From Lachnospiraceae bacterium (GTDB lineage Bacteria > Bacillota > Clostridia > Lachnospirales > Lachnospiraceae): a stretch of DNA of 64,000 bases. Below, one piece after another: positions 45,339-53,194 of the stretch; within the stretch, counting starts at the first letter, position 1, and each line of letters opens with the position of its first letter. Both the position numbers and the translations under genes were made by a program. Location of the stretch: assembly GCA_017480195.1 (NCBI GenBank), contig JAFVBE010000040.1, positions 34,798-98,797 of the forward strand, in the 5' to 3' direction. Under the pieces are notes generated by a model. It searched no databases, was not told where the DNA came from, and saw only the letters and a list, made by a program, of their open reading frames with translations.

Positions 45339-46447
45339 ATGGTAAGGCTTCCGTCTATGGTTCTTACCTTCCGTCTCATACCTTTTATTCCTTCATTTTC
45401 AGAAATTATCTCTCTTGGTTTTCTGCCGTTGTTGGTTATAGTCATCTGAGTATTGTCTGCAGTATTTTCAATATCCACCATAACCCTCGTACTGTCTGCA
45501 TGATTAATGGCGTTTGTAACTGCTTCCCTTATTATCTCAAGTAATACCTTAGCTTTTTCGTTATCCTCCGGAAGCCCTCCGTTAATTTCCACATCTACAC
45601 CGATATTTTTATTAATCCGCACCAGATTATCCAGATTAAGCGCAGCGTCGTCCGTGTCGGACAGGTCGGTAAACATCTTCTTAATCATGAACTTGACCTC
45701 TCTAAATCTGTCCATGTCCTCTATATCCTGATTAAGATATGCCTGCAGCACAGACAGATTCTGTCCCATGATATCGTGGAATTTATTCTTAATCCTTAAG
45801 GAGTTATCCTCCTTCTCAAGCTCCTCCATATTCTCTATCAGGTACTCAAGCTCTTCGTTATTCCTGTTAATGATTTCATTCTGTTCTTCTAACTTTTCCT
45901 GAAGCTTATACTCCTCGTCTATATCCGTAGCTGTTATCTCATTTCCGTCATCACTGATTCCGAACAGCCATGCACAATCATCTATAAGCAGGAGGTATTC
46001 CCTGTCTATCGTCTTCTTAGATGCCTTCTTAATCATATTCACATAGTCCGCATGGATATCAAGGCTGTCAAGCAGCCAATACATTACGGAGTTCTGGAAG
46101 ATAACCTTATCCCTGTCCTTTAATACAAGTATTCCCTGAGCCGCACCGTCAACCATATTCTTGATAAGCTTTATATCTATGGTATGCTGCTTAAGACACA
46201 GCCATTCGGTAAATGATACAGCCATTCCCACAGCCATGATTATTCCATATAACACAAGTGTCCGACGTGGCATATTGGTAAATATTTCATCATTCCATTT
46301 GGTCGCAAATATCAAAACCGACATAATGAGAAATACAAAATTAACCATATAAGATGCTATGCTGACATTCTCTATATGCCTTTTGTATGCTATAAAATAT
46401 GTCTCTGTTGCGATTGCTGACGCAACCAATATTCCAAATAAAAACAT
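45293..46447 (-). CDS. Sensor histidine kinase (LuxR-regulator partner type)
   Basis: 384 residues. Three hydrophobic segments (about 1-18, 28-48, 63-82) precede a PAS-like region (KNMVDGAAQGILVLKDRDKV) and a coiled coil (EKLEEQNEIINRNNEELEYL). The phospho-acceptor is likely His in KNKFHDIMGQNLSVLQAYL. The ATPase domain shows an N-box (LEIIREAVTNAINHADS) and a G-box (NEGIKGMRRKVRTIDG); the usual DxG is TNNGRKP. It starts 16 bp after the 7TM sensor gene and should phosphorylate the regulator at 44641. Confidence 0.88.
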   Translation of the reverse strand: MFLFGILVASAIATETYFIAYKRHIENVSIASYMVNFVFLIMSVLIFATKWNDEIFTNMPRRTLVLYGIIMAVGMAVSFTEWLCLKQHTIDIKLIKNMVDGAAQGILVLKDRDKVIFQNSVMYWLLDSLDIHADYVNMIKKASKKTIDREYLLLIDDCAWLFGISDDGNEITATDIDEEYKLQEKLEEQNEIINRNNEELEYLIENMEELEKEDNSLRIKNKFHDIMGQNLSVLQAYLNQDIEDMDRFREVKFMIKKMFTDLSDTDDAALNLDNLVRINKNIGVDVEINGGLPEDNEKAKVLLEIIREAVTNAINHADSTRVMVDIENTADNTQMTITNNGRKPREIISENEGIKGMRRKVRTIDGSLTIKTIPEFAISVNIPE

Positions 46448-46462
46448 TTTAAAATCCTCTTG

Positions 46463-47962
46463 CTATGACAGCTTTATAGTTAATCTTGTTCCATCCTCCG
46501 TATTCCTCTCGGATACATCAGATATTTCATCATATACATTGTCCATCAGTGCCTGCTTTAATGAACTTACCCTTTCATCAAAGGACAGTTCTATGGCATC
46601 ATTACTTACATTTACCAATACCCCTATATCTCTGATATTCTGAAATAATGTAAATAATATCTCGTATACAGATGTAACCCTCATGCTCTCCAATATAAGA
46701 CTGGCACTTACATTTATATGCCCATATATTCCTCTTGCACTGCTGTCTATAAGAAGCTCGTCCAATATTGTCTTAATTCTTTCCTTGTCATACATCTCAT
46801 AATTATAATTCGACACGATAAGATTGCTCATTCTTTTACAATACGATATTAGATACTTTACCTCATAGAGTCCTTCCTTATCCGGCTCATCCATATTATT
46901 CATAAGCTCCTCAATTCGAGCCTTTTTCCTGTCTATCCTGCCGCTTAGATTCTCCATGATATCGCTGTTAATCTTTGCCTCATATATCTTCTCCTTAATC
47001 TTGCGATGCCTGTTAAGAAGCTTCTCCTGTCTCTTGAGCTTCACATTCTGCCTGCTTAGGTCTTCCTTAGCAGCCTCTATATTCGAATAATCAATCTTAA
47101 TGACCGCATATCCGTTATCAAGCACCTCTATCTCATATCTGTGATTCTCATTGTCAGGATTTACATATGAGCCTTCGACGCTTTTCTCCCTGATATCTCT
47201 TATAATTATATCAGGTATTTCAATATCATTTCGTGTCCGGTACAGGATTCTTCCGTCCTTCGACAATATGCATACAGGAAGCAGCGAACGCTTGAAAATC
47301 TCATCGTAATTAATATTATTGGGTACCAAATCCACTACGAATAAGCCCTCTATACCCACAAATATTAAAAAACCAATGATGATTGACATATCAGTAATAC
47401 TCATTAAAGCAGGAATTTTTATATATAGCACCGTATAAACAATACCAAGTATTATAGGCACAAACGGTACAAGGAGCTTTATATCCTTTTTATACTTTCG
47501 ACGCTGGTGGACAAGCCTTACAGTTGCACTTAAAAAAAGACATATAATCCAAGCCATAACCATATAATAACCTGTATTTTGCTTATAGCCGCCACCGGAA
47601 GAAGCATAGTTAATTCTAAATACAAAATTATGAAGGTCATTGGTAAGCACCATAATTAAAAGAAGCGTGGATACCGTGAACACAGTATATATAACGGCTT
47701 TATTATCCCTCCTTGACAGATATCTGCTTAAAAGATAATAAAGTGCCGGTACAAATATAAGTGCCACATAATACAGATACCAGAAGAAATATGAGCCGTC
47801 GTAAAGCCTTGTCACTCTTATGATAATCCAGAATATAAGAAGTCCGCCTATACCCATAATATATTTTTTTAATTTTCTGTCGAATATCTTATAATCAAGC
47901 CTTATAGTCCATGATGAGAAAATTATAAGACCTATTATGAACATTATTATCTTATCAATCAT
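46463..47962 (-). CDS. 7TM sensor, histidine-kinase-like without recognisable catalytic motifs
   Basis: 499 residues. Seven membrane helices (to about residue 215) fit the HisKA_7TM input domain. A PAS-like segment follows (RSLLPVCILSKDGRILYRTR, YEIEVLDNGYAVIKID), then a coiled coil (DLSRQNVKLKRQEKLLNRHR). The last part has DEPDKEGLYEVKYLISYCKR and EILFTLFQNIRDIGVLVNVS, in the position of an HATPase domain, but no N-box asparagine, DxG or GxG motif is evident. It may be a receptor or pseudokinase for the kinase 16 bp downstream. Confidence 0.8.
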   Translation of the reverse strand: MIDKIIMFIIGLIIFSSWTIRLDYKIFDRKLKKYIMGIGGLLIFWIIIRVTRLYDGSYFFWYLYYVALIFVPALYYLLSRYLSRRDNKAVIYTVFTVSTLLLIMVLTNDLHNFVFRINYASSGGGYKQNTGYYMVMAWIICLFLSATVRLVHQRRKYKKDIKLLVPFVPIILGIVYTVLYIKIPALMSITDMSIIIGFLIFVGIEGLFVVDLVPNNINYDEIFKRSLLPVCILSKDGRILYRTRNDIEIPDIIIRDIREKSVEGSYVNPDNENHRYEIEVLDNGYAVIKIDYSNIEAAKEDLSRQNVKLKRQEKLLNRHRKIKEKIYEAKINSDIMENLSGRIDRKKARIEELMNNMDEPDKEGLYEVKYLISYCKRMSNLIVSNYNYEMYDKERIKTILDELLIDSSARGIYGHINVSASLILESMRVTSVYEILFTLFQNIRDIGVLVNVSNDAIELSFDERVSSLKQALMDNVYDEISDVSERNTEDGTRLTIKLS

Positions 47963-48028
47963 AGCTTATGCCTGTACTCTCCCTTAAGATTTACATAATA
48001 AATAGTAACACAAATAATTAAAAAGGAA

Positions 48029-48064
48029 AAGCCCGAAACCATATATAAATACGGCTTCGGGTTT
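48029..48064 (-). terminator. Terminator after the cysteine-synthase-like gene
   Basis: AAGCCCGAAACC (48029-48040) pairs with GGCTTCGGGTTT (48053-48064) at nearly all positions. On the minus strand it is followed by CTTTTCCTTTTTAATT. Confidence 0.8.
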
Positions 48065-48100
48065 ATTGAAAGAAGTATTACATGATAAGCATAATTAAAA

Positions 48101-49120
48101 TTATTTAAAATCCACCTTGTCCTCAACCTCAGGTCTTACTCTCTGCAAATCCTCTGAGAGATAACGCTCACCGTTGTCAGGAAGAAGCGGAACAATAAGC
48201 TTGCCTGCATTCTCCTCCTTGAGTGCTTCCTTGATAGCTATTGCAAGTGAAGCTCCTGAAGAAGCTCCTACGAAAATTCCTTCATACTTTCCAAGAAGGT
48301 GAATTGCCTTGAGTGTCTCTGCATATGAGATATCTTGATATTCATCAACAACCTCCGGGCCAAAATTATCAGGTGTCATGGCATTTAAGCCATTATCATC
48401 ATGTACCGGATGTATGCCATGGAAGCCGCCATCAGGTACACCATCAACGATTGGATTAGCAACATCATCAGGATTAGGCTGTGTGATTATTACCTTCACA
48501 TCTGATTTTTTCTCCTTGAGAAATTTGCCTACGCCGTGTGTTGAGCCGCCTGTACCTACACCTCCGATAAATATATCTATCTTTCCATCGGTATCATCCC
48601 AGATTTCAGGACCGGTGTGGTCGTAGTGCGCCTTGATATTGTCAGGATTGGAGAGCTGATATGTAGCATAACCATTTGGAGTATCCTCAAGGAACTTCTT
48701 TATAATCGGTTCAAATGCCTCAATACCTTTTTCATAAACCTCTGCTAAGTCATCAGGCTCAACGGGAATTATGTCAGCGTTATATGCCTCAAGGAGCTTA
48801 AGCCTCTCTACCGAAACCCCCGGCTGAAGTCCGATTCTGAATGGATATCCTTTAGCTGCTGCAAATGATGCAAGAGCTATACCTGTGTTACCGCTGGTAA
48901 ATTCAACAAGCGTAGTCTTATCGGGACTTATCTCTCCCCTTGCTTCTGCCTGCTCAATAATCTCAAGCGCTATACGGTCCTTGTGAGAGCCTGCCGGATT
49001 GAAATACTCTAACTTACCTGCTATCCTTCCCTTAAGTCCAAGTGCCTCCTCAAGTCTCTTGAACTCTACTAATGGTGTATGTCCTACCAATTCTGTAATC
49101 GAATTATAAATTTTTCCCAT
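48101..49120 (-). CDS. PLP-dependent cysteine synthase family protein
   Basis: Beta-replacement PLP enzyme, probably making cysteine from O-acetylserine and sulfide. The PLP lysine lies in EYFNPAGSHKDRIALEII (usual S-V-K-D-R is S-H-K-D-R). The substrate loop TSGNTGIALASFAA and the phosphate-binding GVGTGGSTHGVGKFL are present; VGASSGASLAIA binds the PLP ring side. The MPxxMSxERR segment of CysK is replaced by QPGVSVERLKLLEAYNADII. I start at 49120 (MGKIYNSI), where AAGGAGG lies 8 nt upstream; 339 residues, slightly longer than CysK. It stands alone with its own terminator. Confidence 0.85.
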   Translation of the reverse strand: MGKIYNSITELVGHTPLVEFKRLEEALGLKGRIAGKLEYFNPAGSHKDRIALEIIEQAEARGEISPDKTTLVEFTSGNTGIALASFAAAKGYPFRIGLQPGVSVERLKLLEAYNADIIPVEPDDLAEVYEKGIEAFEPIIKKFLEDTPNGYATYQLSNPDNIKAHYDHTGPEIWDDTDGKIDIFIGGVGTGGSTHGVGKFLKEKKSDVKVIITQPNPDDVANPIVDGVPDGGFHGIHPVHDDNGLNAMTPDNFGPEVVDEYQDISYAETLKAIHLLGKYEGIFVGASSGASLAIAIKEALKEENAGKLIVPLLPDNGERYLSEDLQRVRPEVEDKVDFK

Positions 49121-49290
49121 CTTTATGTCCTCCTTAATTTCCTCGAAACGACCAATTAAATACCTGTTATCTAACATAATATAAATTATCTGCTTCGATT
49201 TTTTATATTGGAGTAATCATATCAGATTTATAGGAAAAAATAAAATTCATATAATCTATAGTTAGTTATCGGAAAAACTGATAACTGATT

Positions 49291-50427
49291 TTAATATAAT
49301 ATTCCCTCGTAATATTCCAATACAAGCCCGACTACATCATCATAATAGTTACCTGAAAGAACCTCCTCCTGCATACTCCAGCCCTCGTCTGCTATATCTT
49401 TTGCAACATTCGTAAGGCTGTCCATAGGATGTTTTTCATTCTCATACGCCTCATTAGCCTTATGCGACGCATAAGCCAAGTCATCCCATGCCTGCTTACA
49501 GATTTTCGGTTCCTTATCCAATATATGCTTTATCTCTTCATCACTGTATACTGTTCTCAGACAATTACAATATTCATCCTGGAAGAAAGAATACATATCA
49601 AGATATGCAGCATATCGAAGATAATAATTATCGCTTTCAACACAAGATACAAAGCTTAAGAAGTTGGCTTCATTCTCCTGATAATACCCCTTGTGGTGAC
49701 TCTCCTCATGTGCTAAAAGCACAGGAAAATAAAGCTTATCCGTATATTTATTATATGTAATCTCCATTGTATAAGGATAGGTATACCCGCCTATCCACAT
49801 CCATTCCAGGAAATCCGAACAAAGTGCCGGCTTAGCCTTCGGATAGTATCCCTTTAGCCTCGTATATCTGTCGCTTATGCCCTGCATAGCCTCAGTAACT
49901 TCATTATAGGCAGTATCCTTATCCATCAGGATTATATTGCCATCCTTATCACGCAAGACAAGCTCTGAATTAATATTTATCTGCTCAACCATATAGTTTC
50001 TTACAGTCCGAAGCTCCTCTGCAGAATATTCACGCTGACTGTGATTCCTAATACCAAGCAGGCTACTCCTAAATGGTATAATCCAGTTAAAGGTATATGA
50101 CATAAGGATAATAAGAAAAAGGATAAGAATCATCTTAAAATATCCGACCGCAAAGCGTCTGAACATATTCTTTTTTCTTAAGAAGATAAATAATATGGCA
50201 AGAATTACCAGAAATAAAAAAAGCATAGCTCCTGCATACATCAGAATTTCTCCTAATGCAAAAGGAAATATACTCATTATCCTGCCGATTAAATCTGCAA
50301 TCCTTCCATATATTTTTTCTGAATAAAAATCACAAAAGCCTTTAAAGCATGCAAATATATTAAATACAATTATAATTGCAGTGATTATCATGGCAATAAG
50401 CCAATACAATGAAGGTCTTTTCTTCAA
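49291..50427 (-). CDS. DUF3810 membrane protein, putative metallopeptidase
   Basis: 378 residues. Three N-terminal membrane helices (about 9-28, 55-83, 95-115) are followed by an extracytoplasmic or cytosolic domain. It has a zinc-type HExxH (LLAHEESHHKGYYQENEANF, with a second Glu downstream), typical of DUF3810 proteins, and SDFLEWMWIGGYTYPYTMEI before it. Peptidase activity is not proven for the family. The start appears to be TTG at 50427, with GGAG 11 nt upstream. birA lies 21 bp upstream. Confidence 0.85.
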   Translation of the reverse strand: MKKRPSLYWLIAMIITAIIIVFNIFACFKGFCDFYSEKIYGRIADLIGRIMSIFPFALGEILMYAGAMLFLFLVILAILFIFLRKKNMFRRFAVGYFKMILILFLIILMSYTFNWIIPFRSSLLGIRNHSQREYSAEELRTVRNYMVEQININSELVLRDKDGNIILMDKDTAYNEVTEAMQGISDRYTRLKGYYPKAKPALCSDFLEWMWIGGYTYPYTMEITYNKYTDKLYFPVLLAHEESHHKGYYQENEANFLSFVSCVESDNYYLRYAAYLDMYSFFQDEYCNCLRTVYSDEEIKHILDKEPKICKQAWDDLAYASHKANEAYENEKHPMDSLTNVAKDIADEGWSMQEEVLSGNYYDDVVGLVLEYYEGILY

Positions 50428-50448
50428 TTACATTTCATCTCCTGTATT

Positions 50449-51351
50449 TTATATTTCCACTATCTCACCGGTCTGTAAAATCCTTAGTTCATTATCCTCC
50501 TTAACTATTAAATGCCCAGCCTCATTTATTCCGACTATAACCGCATTAAAAAGCTTCTCCTCATTTGCCTCATATATTCTGAATTTCACACTATCATTTA
50601 CATACATAAGTCTTTTTTCATAATTTTTTGTAATCTCAGTTTTTGTGTAATATTTTACAGGATTATATATTCGATTAAGAAGCTTTGCGATAAGCTCATT
50701 CTTCGATAATATGTCGTACTTAATTCCGATACCGACTATGTATGTATCAGGTGCTCCGGTCTCCATATCTGTTATAGTTTCAGAAAGTATTCCACAGACC
50801 TTCCTGTCATAAATATATATGTTATTAACCCATTTAATCTGCGTATTTTCTCCGGTTATCTCTTCAAGTACATCTGCCACAAATACAGCCGCACATACCG
50901 TTATATTCTTATATACCAGCTCCTTAGGATTAAGTATTACACTAATATATATACCGCCCTTTGGTGATTCATAATTCGTACTTCCATGACCTCTGCCTTT
51001 GGTCTGGGTTTTGGCTATTATTGCATGTTTATAGGATGGAGCTGATATAGCCTTTTGCTTCGCCACATCATTCGTAGAAGATAGCTCGTCATATACTTCT
51101 ATATAATCAATATAAGATTTTTCATCAAGAAATGCACTTATACCCTGTACGGATATTATATCGCTTTCCGTCGTTAAGCAATAACCTCTGTTGGTAACGG
51201 AATCTATGGTATATCCTTTCTCCCGTAAATCCTTAACTGCTTTCCAGACAGAGTTTCTGGACACACCTATGGCATCGGCAAGCTCTTCGCCTGATATAAA
51301 TTCGCCTTTGTTATGCTCTAATGCACTTAAAACTCTGTCTCTTGTGGTCAT
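50449..51351 (-). CDS. birA: Biotin-protein ligase / biotin operon repressor
   Basis: Attaches biotin to acetyl-CoA carboxylase and may repress biotin genes. The N-terminal winged helix (ISGEELADAIGVSRNSVWKA, then VTNRGYCLT) is followed by the ligase domain with TKGRGHGSTNYESPKGGIYI (usual GRGRxGR region altered to GRGHGS) and IKWVNNIYIYDRKVCGIL (usual KWPND is KWVNN). The C-terminal SH3-like domain ends ILQTGEIVEI. It is 300 residues. The two altered motifs are worth noting but do not exclude activity. GAGG precedes the ATG. Confidence 0.92.
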   Translation of the reverse strand: MTTRDRVLSALEHNKGEFISGEELADAIGVSRNSVWKAVKDLREKGYTIDSVTNRGYCLTTESDIISVQGISAFLDEKSYIDYIEVYDELSSTNDVAKQKAISAPSYKHAIIAKTQTKGRGHGSTNYESPKGGIYISVILNPKELVYKNITVCAAVFVADVLEEITGENTQIKWVNNIYIYDRKVCGILSETITDMETGAPDTYIVGIGIKYDILSKNELIAKLLNRIYNPVKYYTKTEITKNYEKRLMYVNDSVKFRIYEANEEKLFNAVIVGINEAGHLIVKEDNELRILQTGEIVEI

Positions 51352-51373
51352 ATTGATATCCTCTTATTTATAT

Positions 51374-52849
51374 TTACTCCATATGTCCATCTCTGAACAT
51401 TGAAAACTTATCCATAGGATATTGCTTAAGGTTTTCTAATACAGCCCTCTTATCCGCCTGCGATAGAAGCGCCTCTCTCGCTCTGGTTATCTCGACCTCT
51501 GTCTTATGCTTTGAAGGTCCGCCTACACATCCGCCCGGACACATCATACCCTCTACAAAATCCTCTTCTAATCTATTTGCCTTCAACAAAAGAAGTGTCT
51601 TCTTACATTCATCGCCGCCGGCACATTTTTTAAGCTTTATATCTGAGGTATCTACTTCTCTTTCGTTCATACACTCTAATACAGCATTAGCAACTCCGCC
51701 TGATGCTGCGAATCTCTTGCCCCATACAGAAGCCTCCTGATAGCCCTCTTCTACAGGCTTAAGCTCTATATCCCTTGAACGAAGCAAGGCTCTGAACTCT
51801 CCGTAGGTCATAACATAATCTGCATTATCAGGTACAGATTTATCCTGTGACTCAGCCTTCTTGGCTATACATGGACCGACGAATACGGTTACACAGCCCG
51901 GATGTGTAGCCTTAAGATATCTTGATATAGCACACATAGGGGAAACGGTTGTAGACATATTCTTCTCAAACTGCTCCGGGAACTGCTTTCTCATCATATT
52001 TATAAATGCCGGACAACAGGAGGTAGTCATCTTCCTGCCTTCCTTTAATGCCTCTTCCCATTCAATAGACTCATAAGCGGCAGTCATATCTCCGCCTAAA
52101 CCTACCTCGACCATATCGGCAAAGCCCATTTCCATAAGACCGGCTTTGATAGAAGCCATAGTAATATCTTTACCGAACTGTCCCTCGGTCGCAGGAGCAC
52201 ACATAGCTATAACCTCTTTGCCTGCCTTTATCTCCTTAATAATATCCACCAGATAGGACTTTGAAGAAATAGCTCCGAACGGACAGGCATGGATACAGTG
52301 ACCGCACTGTACGCATTTATTCTCATCTATCATACAAAGACCGTTCTCGTCATATGTAATAGCCCCCGTAGGACAAGCCTTCTTACAAGGTCTTTCAAGG
52401 TGTGCTATGGCTGAGTACGGACATGCCGCAGCACATTTGCCACACTCCTTACACTTAGATACATCAATGTGTGAGCGATGATGTCCTATAGATATTGCAC
52501 CGAAATTACACGAGCTCTGGCATGGCTTACCTACACACAGACGACAGTTATCCGTAACAGTATACGCAGATATAGGACACTCCTCACATGCCGGCTTAAG
52601 TATCTGTATAACATTATCAGATCCGTCCTCAGGTGTGGGACAAAGACCTTCAGCAAGTCTTATTCTCTGTCTGACTAACTCTCTTTCCTTGTATATACAA
52701 CATCTGTAATTAGCCTTTGGACCCGGTATAATCCTATAGACCAGCTCATTTTTAGACTCCTCGGTGAGATTGTCCTCCCATGCGAGCCTTGCGACCTCTT
52801 CTATAATTTGATGTTTTAAATGAACTATTCCCTCGTCATTGGTAATCAT
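51374..52849 (-). CDS. Monomeric [FeFe] hydrogenase-like protein with 4Fe-4S clusters
   Basis: 491 residues. The N-terminal part carries several Cys motifs for Fe-S clusters (CRLCVGKPCQSSCNFGA, CKECGKCAAACPYSA, CVQCGHCIHACPFGA). The H-cluster domain has TSCCPAFINMM (motif L1), VFVGPCIAKKAE (L2) and MMCPGGCVGGPSKHK (L3). These variants and the arrangement point to a group B-type enzyme, whose function is less well known than group A and may be a sensor or a ferredoxin-linked hydrogenase. GGAGG precedes the ATG. No maturation genes (hydEFG) are nearby. Confidence 0.88.
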   Translation of the reverse strand: MITNDEGIVHLKHQIIEEVARLAWEDNLTEESKNELVYRIIPGPKANYRCCIYKERELVRQRIRLAEGLCPTPEDGSDNVIQILKPACEECPISAYTVTDNCRLCVGKPCQSSCNFGAISIGHHRSHIDVSKCKECGKCAAACPYSAIAHLERPCKKACPTGAITYDENGLCMIDENKCVQCGHCIHACPFGAISSKSYLVDIIKEIKAGKEVIAMCAPATEGQFGKDITMASIKAGLMEMGFADMVEVGLGGDMTAAYESIEWEEALKEGRKMTTSCCPAFINMMRKQFPEQFEKNMSTTVSPMCAISRYLKATHPGCVTVFVGPCIAKKAESQDKSVPDNADYVMTYGEFRALLRSRDIELKPVEEGYQEASVWGKRFAASGGVANAVLECMNEREVDTSDIKLKKCAGGDECKKTLLLLKANRLEEDFVEGMMCPGGCVGGPSKHKTEVEITRAREALLSQADKRAVLENLKQYPMDKFSMFRDGHME

Positions 52850-52943
52850 AATATGCCTCCCCCGTATATGGCTTATATTTTCTAATCACTCATACATTTT
52901 ATTATTATTTTATAATTTATGCAAGATTAATTAATTGGTATTT

Positions 52944-53159
52944 CTAATATTCCTTTGTAATTTTCTCAATGCCGTATTCCTTCATAAATCTTTTTAATTC
53001 TGCATCACTTTTGATTAATGTTACATCATTGAATTTACCTGTATGGATATCCTTGAAGCCTGCAACCTGCTCGCCCGTGCATATACTGCACCTTAACACA
53101 GGGATTTGGTTTTCTTTGTCATAGGCTTTGGTTTTGGAATTGGATTTTTTGAACAGCAT
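52944..53159 (-). CDS. Small CxxC protein, uncharacterised
   Basis: 71 residues starting at 53159 (MLFKKSNSK), where GAGGA lies 5 nt upstream. LRCSICTGEQVAGFKDIHTG is a conserved segment seen in short clostridial proteins that are often mislabelled aspartate dehydrogenase. A CxxC pair could bind metal, but there are only two Cys. No membrane segment. It lies between the hydrogenase and the HD-GYP gene, on the same strand as both. Function unknown. Confidence 0.7.
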   Translation of the reverse strand: MLFKKSNSKTKAYDKENQIPVLRCSICTGEQVAGFKDIHTGKFNDVTLIKSDAELKRFMKEYGIEKITKEY

Positions 53160-53194
53160 TTTATTCCTCAAATTTCATTTATATAATATAGGTT

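Noticed and set aside
49121-49290. T-box or SAM riboswitch before the cysteine synthase gene
   Set aside because: No conserved T-box or S-box motifs are visible in the leader, only AT-rich sequence.
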